Part shown: positions 17,204 through 27,253 of the stretch, one piece after another | Layout: each line of letters starts with the position of its first letter | How positions within the stretch are numbered: position 1 is the stretch's first letter | Assembly (NCBI RefSeq): GCF_012273515.2 | Contig: NZ_CP050975.2 | Coordinates: 9,610,001-9,674,000 of the forward strand | Length of the DNA stretch: 64,000 nt | Reading direction: 5' to 3' | Source: Streptomyces sp. RPA4-2 | GTDB lineage: Bacteria > Actinomycetota > Actinomycetes > Streptomycetales > Streptomycetaceae | Translations under genes and position numbers: made by a program | The notes under the pieces: model-generated | Database searches by the model: none | What the model was told of the DNA's origin: nothing | Seen by the model: the letters and a program-made list of their open reading frames with translations, nothing else

Positions 17204-17881
17204 GTGACGTCAGCATCGGTGCGACAGTCGCTGGACCTGCTCACGGTCGCCGTCGACGATCTGCGGGCCGGCCGACCGGTCATCGTGGTCGACGACGTGG
17301 ACCGGGAGAACGAAGGTGACCTGGTCATGGCGGCCGAGTTCGCGACCGCCGAGACCATGGGCTTCTTCGTCCGCTGGACCAGCGGGCTCATCTGCGCGCC
17401 CATGGCCCCCGAGGTCGCCGACCGGCTGGAACTGCCACTGATGGTCCCGTCCGCTCCGGGCGTCGATACGACAACCGGAACGGCAGCCGACACGACAATC
17501 GAAACGACCGCCTACACCGTTTCCGTGGATGCGGTCGGGGTCGGCTCCGGGATCTCCGCCGCCGACCGCGCCCTGACCGTGCGGACACTGGCCGACCCCG
17601 GCACCCGGCCCGACCGGCTGATCCGTCCCGGGCATGTGTTTCCACTGCGGGCCCGCCCCGGAGGCGTCGCCGAACGGCGTGGACACACCGAGGCCGGCGT
17701 CGATCTGCTGCGCCTGGCCGGGTTGTCGCCCGTCGCGGTGATCAGCGAGGTCTGCGAGGACGACGGTTCGGTCGCCGGCGCCGACCGGCTGCGTGCCTTC
17801 GCCGACGAGCACGGTCTCACGCTGGTCTCGATCGAGCAGTTGGCGAACCGGCTGCGGCCCTCGGGCACGGCGACGGCGTGA
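17204..17881 (+). CDS. ribB: 3,4-dihydroxy-2-butanone 4-phosphate synthase
   Basis: The 225-aa protein converts ribulose 5-phosphate to the four-carbon riboflavin precursor plus formate. It has the active-site loop [17 protein letters not shown] at about residues 28-44, TSGLICAPM, and the C-terminal [20 protein letters not shown] and [14 protein letters not shown] blocks. It is monofunctional: no GTP cyclohydrolase II domain follows. The GTG at 17204 has GAGGAAGGG upstream; an ATG at 17162 has none. I looked for an FMN riboswitch in the 164-bp leader and did not find its conserved bases. Its stop overlaps the start of the HAD gene by 4 nt. Confidence 0.92.
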   Translation: MTSASVRQSLDLLTVAVDDLRAGRPVIVVDDVDRENEGDLVMAAEFATAETMGFFVRWTSGLICAPMAPEVADRLELPLMVPSAPGVDTTTGTAADTTIETTAYTVSVDAVGVGSGISAADRALTVRTLADPGTRPDRLIRPGHVFPLRARPGGVAERRGHTEAGVDLLRLAGLSPVAVISEVCEDDGSVAGADRLRAFADEHGLTLVSIEQLANRLRPSGTATA

Positions 17882-18573
17882 ACCGCGTGCTCCGAGCGAC
17901 GGTCTTCGACCTGGACGACACGCTGATCGACACCGGGGACGCCTGGGCGCGGGTGTGCGCGGGCTTCGCGGCCCGACACGGTCACCACTGGCGCGCCGAG
18001 GACACCGCCGCGCTGCACGGCAACGGGAGCTGGGCGTCGTACGTCGCCGGCCTGTGCGGCGGTGCGGTAGGCGCCGCCGAGGTGGTCGAAGCCTGTGCTG
18101 CCGCGATGGTCGACGAATGCGCGGCAGGACGTGTGCGGGCGCTGCCCGGGGCGGTGGAGCTGGTCCTCGAAGCCGGACGGCATGGGCCGGTCGGGGTGGC
18201 CACGGCGAGTCCGCGCCGCTTCGTCCTGGCGGCCCTCGAAGGGCTGGGCCTGCTGGCGGGGCTGCGTGCCGTCGTGTGCGGCGAGGACGTGGTCCGGGTC
18301 AAACCCGCGCCGGATCCGTACCTGCGCGCGGCGGCCGAGGTCGGCGTCCCGCCGTCCGGTTGTCTGGCGGTCGAGGACTCGCCGAACGGCATCCGGTCCG
18401 CGGCCGCCGCCGGCATGTGTGTCCTGGCCGTCCCGCGCGGGGGCATGGCACTGCCGGCCGAGATCGCCCACCTGCCCGCGGCGCGGGCACACGGCGCGGC
18501 AGAGGCCCTGCCGCTGCTGACCCGGCTGCTCGCGCCCCGGCCCGAGCTGTTGATCAATGAAGGCGCTCGGTGA
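17878..18573 (+). CDS. HAD-family phosphatase coupled to ribB
   Basis: The 231-aa protein is a subfamily I HAD hydrolase: motif [10 protein letters not shown] (Asp11, Asp13), a helical cap, motif [11 protein letters not shown], the Lys of [11 protein letters not shown], and motif [16 protein letters not shown]. The start overlaps the ribB stop in GTGA, so the two are made from one transcript with coupled translation. HAD enzymes of this type perform the dephosphorylation of 5-amino-6-ribitylamino-uracil phosphate in riboflavin synthesis in other bacteria, which is a reasonable but unproven role here. Phosphoglycolate-like or beta-phosphoglucomutase-like activity is the alternative. Confidence 0.88.
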   Translation: MNRVLRATVFDLDDTLIDTGDAWARVCAGFAARHGHHWRAEDTAALHGNGSWASYVAGLCGGAVGAAEVVEACAAAMVDECAAGRVRALPGAVELVLEAGRHGPVGVATASPRRFVLAALEGLGLLAGLRAVVCGEDVVRVKPAPDPYLRAAAEVGVPPSGCLAVEDSPNGIRSAAAAGMCVLAVPRGGMALPAEIAHLPAARAHGAAEALPLLTRLLAPRPELLINEGAR

Positions 18574-18653
18574 CGACGCCAGGCGCCCAGGCGCTCCTTG
18601 AGAACGGCGACCGGTAGCGGGGCGGGCTCCCTCGCGGCGTCGCGCGGCGTCCG

Positions 18654-19307
18654 TCAGGACCTCTGCGCCGCGGGCCGACCCGCCCAAGCCTGTTCCAGCG
18701 CCCGGGTGAACCCCTCGGGCGACTGGACGCCGCTGACGCCGTAACGCCGGTCCAGGACGAAGAAGGGCACTCCGCCGGCGCCCAGCTCGGCGGCCAGGCG
18801 CTCGTCGGCTCGTACCTCTTCGGCGTACGCGTCCGGGTCGCCGAGCACCTCCCGAGCTTCCGTTCCGCTCAGCCCGACCGCGACGGCCAGGTCCACCAGG
18901 GTCTCCGTGTCATAGATCGAACGCTCTTCCGCGAAGTTCACCTGGAAGGCGAGATCCGTCAGCTCGTCCTGCACGCCGCGAGTCCTGGCGAAATGGAGGA
19001 GCCGGTGCACGTCGAAGGTGTTTCCGAAGACCCTCCCTCCGACGCGGAATTCCAGTCCTACGGATCTCGCCATGTCCGCGGCCTGCTCCTCTCGGGCGAC
19101 CTGTTGCTCGCGCGTGCGCCCGTACTGGGCAGCGACCGCCTCGATGATCGGCACGGCACCGTTCTCGGCCTGTGGATTGAGCTCGTACGACCGGTGCACC
19201 ACTTCCACCTGATCGCGGTGCGTGAAGGCGGCGAGCCCTTGGCCGAAACGGGCACGGCCGACGTAGCACCAAGGGCAGGCGATATCGGTCCAGATCTCGA
19301 CACGCAT
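18654..19307 (-). CDS. DsbA-family oxidoreductase (FrnE type)
   Basis: The 217-aa protein begins [20 protein letters not shown] with a CPWC redox pair (Cys11, Cys14) on a thioredoxin fold, has the helical insertion, and the cis-Pro loop [18 protein letters not shown]. There is no signal peptide, so it is a cytoplasmic FrnE-like disulfide oxidoreductase or isomerase. The ATG at 19307 has GGAGAT upstream. A strong 22-bp palindrome lies 127 bp upstream and is likely a regulator site. It is convergent with the HAD gene. Confidence 0.92.
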   Translation of the reverse strand: MRVEIWTDIACPWCYVGRARFGQGLAAFTHRDQVEVVHRSYELNPQAENGAVPIIEAVAAQYGRTREQQVAREEQAADMARSVGLEFRVGGRVFGNTFDVHRLLHFARTRGVQDELTDLAFQVNFAEERSIYDTETLVDLAVAVGLSGTEAREVLGDPDAYAEEVRADERLAAELGAGGVPFFVLDRRYGVSGVQSPEGFTRALEQAWAGRPAAQRS

Positions 19308-19433
19308 GGGTGGGATCTCCTGTCTGCGTGGGGCGCGCCGACGCGGAGAACGATCGTCCGGGGCGCGCGTGGCCCGCCTGATCCGGATGGTCACGCCCGA
19401 AGCGCGGCGGCTTGGTGTAACGGTCAACCAAAC

Positions 19434-19455
19434 AGTAGACGACCGATCGTCTACT
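19434..19455. promoter_or_regulatory. 22-bp palindrome, candidate TetR-type operator
   Basis: AGTAGACGA and TCGTCTACT form perfect 9-bp arms around CCGA. The site lies upstream of the DsbA-family gene. The arm sequence and size fit a TetR-family operator, but no such regulator is adjacent, so the cognate protein must be encoded elsewhere or lost. Confidence 0.55.
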
Positions 19456-19609
19456 AGCAACCGGCACGGCATGGCGGAGGGGTGTACGGGGGAGGCGTGA
19501 GCGTGGTCGTCCACGGCTCCGGCTGTTCCCGCCGGACCGCCTGGCCGGACCGTTCTCATCCGGCCGGGCGTCCCGGCGTCGTGCGAGGAGCAGACGTGCC
19601 AGGCGTTGC

Positions 19610-21118
19610 TCAGCCCAGTGCGAACTTCTGGGCGGTGGATCCGTTGCAGTCCCAGACGCGTAGGCGGGTGCCGTTGGCGGTGGCGCCGTCGGGGGAGTCG
19701 AGGCAGCGGCCCGACTGCGGGTTGAGGAGCGAGCCGTCGGCCTGTTGCTGCCAGATCTGACCACCGGCTCCGTTGCAGTCCCAGAGCTCGACCTGGGTGC
19801 CGTTGGCGGTGCCGTTGCCGATGATGTCGAGGCAGCGGCCGATGGTGCCGAGGGAGCCGCCCGCGTTGTGCGTCCAGTGCTGGTCCTCGGCGTAGGACTG
19901 GCAGTTCCACAGGCCGACGGCGGCGCCGTTCACGCCGGTGTCGTCCGCGCTGACGTCGACGCACTGGCCGCCCGGACCGGTGATGGTGCCCTGCGGGCCG
20001 TTCGGGACGTTGGTCTGGCCCGAGTAGCCGACGGAGACGATGTTCGCCTGCACGGCGTTCTCGGCAGCGTCGGTGGGATATCCGGCGACCATGACGCCCT
20101 CGAAGAAGGTGCCCATGTTCCAGTTGCTGTTGTCGCCGCCCGTGCCCAGGATGATGCCGCCCTCCTGCTGCATCGGCCGGTAGCCGCCCCGGGAGGGCAG
20201 GGCGCCGTCCCACCATGTCGTCAGGCCGCCGGACTGGGAGTTGCCTCCCTTCAGGGCGTAGGTGGTCTGACCGTTGTTCTTGAGGACAGCCGTCACGTAC
20301 GTGCTGTTGTTGCCCTTGTTCGCGGTGTTGGAGCCGTTGTCGCCCTGGAACATCCCGTTCTCCAGGTCGGCCTCGACCCACGGTCCGGAGCCGCTGCAGG
20401 GCGCGAAGTAGCAGGTGGTGGCGATGGACACGGCGTCCATGTGCCCGTTGCCCGTGTCGGCGGGTGTGGACTCCGCGTTGCCGTAGTCGAAGCAGCAGGC
20501 GGAGCCGACGTGAGTGCCGCTGGCGACCATGTAGGCGCCTTCGGGCTGCCCGCCCACGGCGACACCGGACGCGGCGCCGTGCGAGCGGTAGCCGACGCCG
20601 GGGGAGATCCAGATCCCGTACACCTTGTGGCCGCCCGCCGTGACCGACAGCTCACTGGCGTCCGCGCCCCGGTCGGCGCCCATTCCGGCCGTCCCCGCGG
20701 GGCCGGGGAAGAGGTCGTTGTGGCGGGAGGTCTGGTCGTACACCTTCGAGATGCTGCACGTGGTGTTCGCGCAGAAGGTGTCCTGCCGGCCCGCGTCGGC
20801 GTAGCCGCCGGCCGACAGTGGTCCGATGTCGGTGCTCGCGCCGTCGGAGGCGCGGGTGACCTGGTAGAGCGGTCCGTTGTACGCCGAGAACAGCGCGCGG
20901 GTGGTGCTGTGGGCGGCGACGCACGGGGTGCCGGCGCCGGCGTAGATGTCGCAGGGCTGTGATCCCGCCGCCTGGGCGACGCCGGGGAGGCCGACCAGGG
21001 CGGTGACCAGCAGACCGATGGCGGCGGCGACGGACAGCAGGGCCTGTGCGAGTCGGCGCGCCGGCCCGGCCGGGTGCGGGGAGTGGAGACGCGACGAGGC
21101 AGATCTTCTTCTGCGCAT
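19610..21118 (-). CDS. Secreted GH54 alpha-L-arabinofuranosidase with ricin-type CBM13
   Basis: The 502-aa protein has a long Arg-rich signal peptide (MRRRRSASSRLHS, cleavage after VAQA near 53). The GH54 catalytic beta-sandwich opens with QPCDIYAGAGTPCVAAHSTT and includes the vicinal-Cys segment GSACCFDYGN and EADLENGMFQGDNG, which by family knowledge carries the nucleophile. It ends with a ricin-B lectin domain (about 375-502) with QxW-type repeats such as CLDIIGNGTANGTQVELWDC. It would release arabinose from arabinoxylan or arabinan outside the cell. The start at 21118 has GGGAGC upstream. Instead of the usual AbfB domain the fungal family has, the C-terminal module is CBM13. Confidence 0.9.
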   Translation of the reverse strand: MRRRRSASSRLHSPHPAGPARRLAQALLSVAAAIGLLVTALVGLPGVAQAAGSQPCDIYAGAGTPCVAAHSTTRALFSAYNGPLYQVTRASDGASTDIGPLSAGGYADAGRQDTFCANTTCSISKVYDQTSRHNDLFPGPAGTAGMGADRGADASELSVTAGGHKVYGIWISPGVGYRSHGAASGVAVGGQPEGAYMVASGTHVGSACCFDYGNAESTPADTGNGHMDAVSIATTCYFAPCSGSGPWVEADLENGMFQGDNGSNTANKGNNSTYVTAVLKNNGQTTYALKGGNSQSGGLTTWWDGALPSRGGYRPMQQEGGIILGTGGDNSNWNMGTFFEGVMVAGYPTDAAENAVQANIVSVGYSGQTNVPNGPQGTITGPGGQCVDVSADDTGVNGAAVGLWNCQSYAEDQHWTHNAGGSLGTIGRCLDIIGNGTANGTQVELWDCNGAGGQIWQQQADGSLLNPQSGRCLDSPDGATANGTRLRVWDCNGSTAQKFALG

Positions 21119-21372
21119 ATGTGCTCCCAAGGGGGGTGGAGCTACAACTCGCCCTTCGGACAGCCGAGTTCGCGCTGTCTGGCGACTGCGTCGGAAGCTA
21201 CGCGCGCTGGTCGATAGCGTCAACATTTGTCGCTTTTCTTTTTGCCTGGCCGTTTGTCGTGTCTGAACGTGTTGCTTTGCGGCGATCACCGCAAGGGGGA
21301 CCTGGAGGCCCCGAACGAGCGAGGGGGGAGACCGCGATGTCCGGCCTCACCCGGAGACGGACGGGCCGGACG

Positions 21373-21504
21373 TCATCGGGCGGGGTTGTTCACGTCGCGC
21401 TGGTGGCGCCGGCGTGGAAGTAACCGTGCTGCTGGGTCGAAGCTGCCCAGGATGCGCGCCCGCACCTCGGGGCTCGCCGGATCCTGCTGACTCTGGTCTT
21501 CCAC
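21373..21504 (-). CDS. Small hypothetical protein (43 aa)
   Basis: From GTG 21504 the reverse strand encodes VEDQSQQDPASPEVRARILG then SFDPAARLLPRRRHQRDVNN and PAR before TGA. A perfect AAGGAG sits 5 nt upstream of the GTG, and codon third positions are GC-rich. It is charged, has no signal or membrane segment, and resembles the short hydrophilic proteins found beside Streptomyces regulators. The function is unknown. Confidence 0.5.
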   Translation of the reverse strand: MEDQSQQDPASPEVRARILGSFDPAARLLPRRRHQRDVNNPAR

Positions 21505-21608
21505 GTGCACTCCTTCGGCGGGTTCCGTGGACGTCAGGGTGTCGGGACGGTGGGTGAGGCGGATCCATCAGTGGTGATCGGTGGACACCGGCGGGCCGGA
21601 CGTTCCAC

Positions 21609-21692
21609 CAGCGGCCACCCGCCGACGGCGATCATTCAGTGGCCACCCGCCGACGCCGATCATCCAGCGGCCACCCGCCGACGGCGATCATC
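21609..21692. repeat. Three tandem 28-bp repeats
   Basis: The unit begins CAGCGGCCACCCGCCGACGG and ends CGATCAT plus one base. Copies are at 21609-21636, 21637-21664 and 21665-21692, differing at three positions. There are no spacers, so it is not a CRISPR. It lies 137 bp upstream of the small acidic gene at 21829. Confidence 0.85.
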
Positions 21693-21828
21693 ATGGCACC
21701 GGAGGCGCGCTGCCGGCCCGGTCGGCCGAGCAGTTGACCAGCTCCGAGGCGACCCCTTCGCGGCATCATCGACGGCCGCAGGGGTACCTGCGTGCCATGC
21801 CGTCCCCGTGCCAGGAAGTGAGATCGCC

Positions 21829-22092
21829 ATGAGTGAACGTCGCGTGGAAGCCCCTGGGAACAGCGGGGGACCGTCGTCGAAGCCGATACCGAGGGACCTG
21901 CCCGATCAGCAGGCCACCTCCGACGAGGACCCCTGGGACGTCGTCGGCGACCCGGCGCGGGCCGCCGCCGACGACGAGCAGCCCGATCCGGAGATTCCCG
22001 ACACGGACGAGGCGGGCACCGGCCGGAGGGGCGCGCCGCACTCCGGCAGCCGACACCCGGCGCAGCCCGTGCCCGACGAACCGCCGGCCTGA
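21829..22092 (+). CDS. Small acidic hydrophilic protein (87 aa)
   Basis: The protein MSERRVEAPGNSGG... is rich in Asp, Glu, Pro and Arg and predicted to be disordered; DEDPWDVVGDPARAAADDEQ is a typical stretch. There is no signal or membrane segment. The ATG has AGGAAG about 10 nt upstream. No family is recognised. It is followed 123 bp later by another small gene in the same direction, and both precede the convergent STAS operon. Confidence 0.6.
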   Translation: MSERRVEAPGNSGGPSSKPIPRDLPDQQATSDEDPWDVVGDPARAAADDEQPDPEIPDTDEAGTGRRGAPHSGSRHPAQPVPDEPPA

Positions 22093-22215
22093 CCGCTCCG
22101 CGCGCGGCGGGAGTCCGGGCGGACGCAGCCGCCACGGGGTCTTCGCGGCCGACGGCGCTTGCGCCGAGGACCCGCATCGCGCCGTCGAACCTCAGCAGAA
22201 AGGAGTGTGACCCCG

Positions 22216-22563
22216 ATGGTCACTGTGTCCCTCACCGGAGCGTCCAAGGAGGACGCGGCCACCGTCTTCGACGTCCTGCGGACGGCGTTCCCCATCGACC
22301 GGCCCTCGGACGCCGTGCCCCAGGAGCAGCCCGGGGACCATCCTGCCGTGTGGACCGCCGAGTTCGTGCCGACGCAGGAGCGCATACCCACCGGGCCGAC
22401 CCCCCTGGAGGGCTCGCTCACCGCCACGCTGCAGGGCGGCTACGTCGCCGTGGACCAGGTCGGTGAAGCCCTGAGGGCCGCGTTCGCCGTACACGAGGAG
22501 GGCACGGCGTCCGGAGACCAGGAGAAGGAGGTCGACCTGCGCCTCGGGACGAAGCGGTCGTGA
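22216..22563 (+). CDS. Hypothetical protein (115 aa)
   Basis: The sequence MVTVSLTGASKEDAATVFDV then LRTAFPID suggests a small alpha/beta fold. It has no signal peptide and is acidic overall. AAAGGAG precedes the ATG at 22216. I do not recognise the family, though its position beside partner-switching genes is noted. A GTG at 22207 is too close to the ribosome site to be used. Confidence 0.7.
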   Translation: MVTVSLTGASKEDAATVFDVLRTAFPIDRPSDAVPQEQPGDHPAVWTAEFVPTQERIPTGPTPLEGSLTATLQGGYVAVDQVGEALRAAFAVHEEGTASGDQEKEVDLRLGTKRS

Positions 22564-22632
22564 CCCGGAGGCCGCGTACCACGGCTCCGCGCCCGCCTGT
22601 GCGGCGCGCGCCGTCCACGCTGCCCAGGGAGG

Positions 22633-22920
22633 TCACGCCTCCTGGATGGTGGTCAGGTCGGCGAGTCCCGAGAACGTCAGGACGGGCGTGAGCAGCGGGG
22701 CGGTGATGAGTTCGATGCGGTCCGCGTGGGCGAACAGGACGCTCAGCCCGGCGCTGTCGAGATAGTCGATCCCGGTGAGGTCGATGACGACGCGCCCCGG
22801 CAGGTTCTCCAGCGCGGAGGCGAGCGCGTCGGTGTTGCTCATGTCGATCTCACCGGTGGCTTTGAGGAACGCGGTTCCGTCCGGCCGGTGCCCTGGGGTG
22901 AGGGTGAGGGGTGTGATCAT
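22633..22920 (-). CDS. STAS-domain anti-anti-sigma factor
   Basis: The 95-aa single-domain protein has the STAS signature VVIDLTGIDYLDSAGLSVLF, with the conserved Ser of DSAG (about residue 57) as the site phosphorylated by an RsbW-type kinase. Unphosphorylated it would bind the kinase and free a sigma factor. Its ATG shares a base with the stop codon of the giant hybrid kinase upstream (TGATG), with GAGG nearby, so the two are translationally coupled. That makes the hybrid's own ATPase or phosphatase domains its likely partners. Confidence 0.9.
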   Translation of the reverse strand: MITPLTLTPGHRPDGTAFLKATGEIDMSNTDALASALENLPGRVVIDLTGIDYLDSAGLSVLFAHADRIELITAPLLTPVLTFSGLADLTTIQEA

Positions 22921-25900
22921 CAGGAGATCCTCGTGTGCATGTCGACGGTGGTGCCCACTGGGCCAGGGGTGATGGTGACCTGCTGCATCATCGCTCGCAT
23001 CAGGGCCACTCCACGGCCGCGGTGCGCGTTGGCTTCGGGCTGCGGGGTCTTCCAGCGTCCGGTGTCGGCGACGGTCAGCCGCAGGTTGCCCACGAGGGCT
23101 TCGGCGCGCAACCGCACGGTCTGTCCCGGGGCGTGACGGTGACCGTGCTCAATGGCATTGGCACAGGCTTCCCCCGCGGCGACCAGCACTCTCTGCGCGG
23201 TGTGGGGCGGGAGGTCGCACTTGGCCAGCCAGGTGCGCAAGGCCTTGCGCACGGGGGCGAGTTGCTCCGACTCGGCCGGGAACGTCAACTCCAGGGGAGC
23301 GGGGTGACGGTAGAGCAGGAGAGCCACGTCGTCGTCGTAGCCGTTCGCCGGGGCGAGGCGTGTCATGACCTCGGTGGCCAGCTCGTCGACCGCGGTCTCC
23401 CGGCCGTCCTGGACGGCTTCTCCCGCCTGGTCGATGCCGGCGGTCAGCGGGCGCCGACGGCGTTCGACGAGGCCGTCGGTGTACAGCAGCAGGGTGGCAC
23501 GGGCGGGCACGGTGCATTCGGCCTGCGGCCGCTGGGCGCCGGGGCGTACGGCGAGCGGAGCGTACCGGCCGCCGTCGAGGAGCTGGGTGGTGCCGTCGGG
23601 GTGCGCCAGGATGCCGGGGGGATGCCCGGCGCTCGAGTAGGTGAGGTGACCGGTCTCCGGGTCCAGCACTCCGCAGAAGACGGTGGTGCACAGGGCGCCC
23701 TGTACGCCGGCCGCGAAGTGGTCAAGCGCCATCAGCGTCCGGCCGGGATCCGAGTCCTGGAGGAGCAGGGCCCGGCAGGCGCTGCGCAGTTGTCCCATCA
23801 CGGTGGCGGCTTCCAGACCACGGCCCACACAGTCGCCGACCACGATTCCGATCCGGCCGTTGGGCAGGGCGATGGTGTCGTACCAGTCGCCTCCGACCTC
23901 CAGGGGGCGGGCGGCGGGCTCGTAACGAACGGCGAAGCCCTCGGGCAGCTTGGACGGGCCGAGGATGGCCCTTTGCAGAGCCAGAGCGGTTTCCCGCTGC
24001 TGATCGATCTGGTGGGCGCGGGCGAGGCTCTGGGAGAGGTGCCCGCCGAGCAGTGACAGCAGGAGTTGGTCCTGGTCCGTGAACGGCCGGTGCTGATGCA
24101 GATCGAGCCAGATGACCAGCGGACCGTCAGGGTGTTCCAGGGTGATCCCGGCACCGGTGGCGTTCGCGAGCGGAGTCAGCGTCGGGCCGTCGCGCAGCGC
24201 GGTCAGCGCCGCCCGCCGGGACTCGTCCAGTGTGTTCCAGGTCAAGGGCGTGTCCGAGCCGGTCAGTCGCGGTCCCTGATCCGCGGAGAACACGACGCCG
24301 ACGACGCGCTCGGCGCGCCACAGGGCCTCGAACTCCTCCAGGGCTCCCGACAGAGCCTGAGGAAGGCTGGTGGCCTGGGAAAGGCGCATGCTCAGAGCGG
24401 CCAGAGCGGTCTCCCGCTGGATGGCGTAGTGCTCCGCGGTGACGTCCCGGAAGGTCCCCACGGTGACGGTGCGTCCGGTGTCCGGGTCCTGCGCCTGGTT
24501 GAAGGAGGCACTCGCCCACAGCCGGTGTCCGTCGCGGTGCGTGACGGGGATGGTGTAGCTGCCCCGGTCCTTGGCCAGCAGACCGGAGAAGGCCTCGGCG
24601 ACCTGCCGGTGGGCGTCCGCGTCCGCCTCGGCGTCCGGCCACCAGGGGTGGACGGGAGCGTAGGGCAGACCCTCGGGCCCGTAGCCGAGGATGTCGCTGA
24701 ACGCGGTGTTGATCTCGATGACCGCGCCGTGCTCGTCGCAGACGAAGAACGCCTCCTGCAGGGAGTCGACGAGTGCGGTGCGCCAGCGGGCGTGGTGGTT
24801 GCGCAGCCGCGAGAGGTCCAGGTTGCCGCGCACCCGGGCTAGCAGTTCGGCGGCGGCGAAGGGTTTGACGAGATAGTCGTCGGCGCCTGCCTGCAGTCCC
24901 TCGATGGAGGCTTCCTCACCCGCGCGGGCGGACAGCAGCAGGACGGGGACGGCGGCGGTGCGCGCTTCGGCGCGCAGCGCCGTGACCAGGGCGAGTCCGT
25001 CCATGCGGGGCATCATCACGTCGCTGACGACGAGATCCGGCGGCTGCGCGCGTACGGCCTCCAGAGCCTCCACACCGTCGGTGACCGTGGCCACGTCGTA
25101 TCCGGCTCCGGTCAGCAGCCTGGTGAGGTACTCGCGCATGTCGGCGTTGTCGTCGGCGACCAGAACCCTGGCGGCCGCGTCCGCTCCGGCCGAGGACGTG
25201 ACGGCAGACGGCTCCTTGACGTCCTGGGGGACCGTGTCCGCCCGCTCTCCGGGCAGCCAGCGCAGGGCTTCCTCGACAAAGGGGGCGGCCGCGGCGGGTA
25301 TCGCGTCCCGTTGCGTGCCGGAGACCAGGCTGTCGGGCGGCAGGTGCGCGGTGCCGAAGGGCAGCCGAATGGTGAAGCGGGTGCCCTCGTCCTCGGCGCT
25401 GGACGCGGTGATCGTGCCTCCGTGCAGGGTGATGAGTTCCTGCACGAGGGCGAGACCGATGCCGCTGCCCTCGTCGGAGCGGGAGCGGGCGTTCTCGATG
25501 CGGTGGAAACGTTCGAACAGGCGCGGCATCTCGTGGGCCGGGACACCGATGCCGGTGTCCGTGACGGTCACCACCGCCTCACGGCCGTCGCCGCGCAGCC
25601 CCACCTCGATGGAACCGCTGAAGGTGAACTTCAGGGCATTGCTCAGGAGGTTGAGGATCACCTTCTCCCACAGCGCGCGGTCGACGTACACCGGGTTGCC
25701 GAGCCTCGGGCAGTCGACCGTGAAGGTCAGCCCGGCCTTCTCGACGGCCGAGCGGAAGACGCTGGAGAGTTCGGCCGTCAGCGAGCCCAGATCCACCGGC
25801 TCGTACTGGGCCTGCATCCGGCCGGCCTCGATACGCGAGAAGTCCAGCAGACTGTTGACCAACTTGCCGAGCCGCAGCCCGTTGCGGTGGATGACCTCCA

Positions 25901-27081
25901 GTTCCTCCCGCACCTGTGGGTCCGACTCGGCCAGCCTGCCGCGCAGTTCCTGCACCGGGCCCATGATCAGGGTGAGCGGGGTGCGGAACTCGTGGCTGAT
26001 GTTGGAGAAGAACGTGGTCTTGGCCCGGTCCAGCTCCGTGAGTACCTCCGCGCGCCGCTGCTGTGCCTGGTAGCTGCGCGCGCTGGCGATACCCGCCGCG
26101 ATGTGACCCGCGGCCAGCTCGACGAAGCCCCGGTAACCGCCGTCCAGCGGCCGGTAGCGGTTCAGCGCCGCCACGAGGAATCCGTACGGAGCGCTGCCGG
26201 GCTGCAACAGCGGCACCACCAGGGCCTGCGTCGGGGGTTCCTGCCAGCTTCCGGCCGGCAGGGCTGTGGACGGGACGGTATCGAGATCCATCAGCACCGC
26301 CTGGCCCTGGAGCAACTCGGCGACGGGCCACACCGGCTGAGCGTCGTCGGCGGACAGTGTCCGCGGAGCCACGGGATCGCCCGCGCGCACTCCGGTCGAG
26401 GCCGCCAGCCGGGCGGACCCGTCCTCCTGGAAGAGGTACGTCAGGGTGAAGGGAAGATCCTGCGGATTGTGCTCCAGCTGCCGGCCGGCGAAGGCCAGCA
26501 TCTCCTGCTCGGTACGCACCACGCTGGGATCGGATCCGAGATCGCGCAGCGTGGCCATCCGCCGCTCACCGATGACCCGCTCCGTGTCCTCGCTGACCAC
26601 GCACAGCATGCCGACCACGCGGCCGTCGTCATTGTGCAGGGGGCTGTAGGAGAAGGTGTGGTAGGACTCCTCGGGGAAGCCCGAGCGCTCCACGAACAGC
26701 AGCAGCGCCTCGTCCCAGGTCGCCCCGGCTCGTGGTCATCACCGTGTCGATCCGCGGGCCGATGTCCGGCCAGATCTCCGCCCACACCTCGCGCGCCGAC
26801 CGCCCCAGGGCCCACGGGTACTTCCCGCCCAGCGTGTCACTCCGGTAGGCGGCGTTGCAGAAGAACGTCAGTTCCGGGCCCCACGCCATCCACATGGGGA
26901 AACGTGACGACAGGAGAATGCTCACCGCCGTCTGCAGGCTCTGCGGCCAGCCGGACGGTGGTCCGAGCGGCGTCGCCTCCCAGTCCACCAAGGCGAGATC
27001 ACGACCGACCTCGCTGTCGGCGGCGAAGACATCGATCCCCGCCGTCCGTCGTGCCTCACGCCCGGGCTTCTCGGTGCCCAC
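22920..27081 (-). CDS. Multidomain hybrid histidine kinase - receiver - SpoIIE phosphatase - anti-sigma ATPase (frameshifted)
   Basis: About 1,386 residues if one base is removed near 26723-26726. From GTG 27081 the first 117 residues (VDWEATPLGPPSGWPQSLQT, SRFPMWMAWGPELTFFCN) are a PAS-like sensor. In the shifted frame the expected TWDEALLLFVERSGFPEESY continues directly. Then come a GAF domain, a HisKA/HATPase pair with H-box FSNISHEFRTPLTLIMGPVQ, a receiver (VLVADDNADMREYLT, DLVVSDVMMPRMDG, VKPF), a PAS domain, a GAF-like segment, a SpoIIE/PP2C domain (EVGGDWYDTIALPNGRIGIV, VGDCVGRGLEAATVMG, DDDVALLL) and an RsbW-like ATPase (AAGEACANAIEHGH). The last two form a cytoplasmic partner switch with the coupled STAS gene. 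The longest uninterrupted frame starts at 26693. Confidence 0.88.
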
Positions 27082-27253
27082 TCGACATCCCCTCGTTCCT
27101 GTCTGCCGACACCGTCATGCGCGGTAGCACGTCCGAAGAACCCTCACGACCGCGCCGCCCTCGCCCCGTTCGCCTGCTCGGAGTCCCCTGGAAGTCGCCG
27201 CCACGGCCGTGGTGCGGTGGCGCAATCCGTAGGATAGGACAGCCACTCTCACC

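Noticed and set aside
21609..21692. CRISPR array
   Set aside because: The three repeats are contiguous with no spacers and there are no cas genes; the same holds for the GGTAGCC run at 45674.
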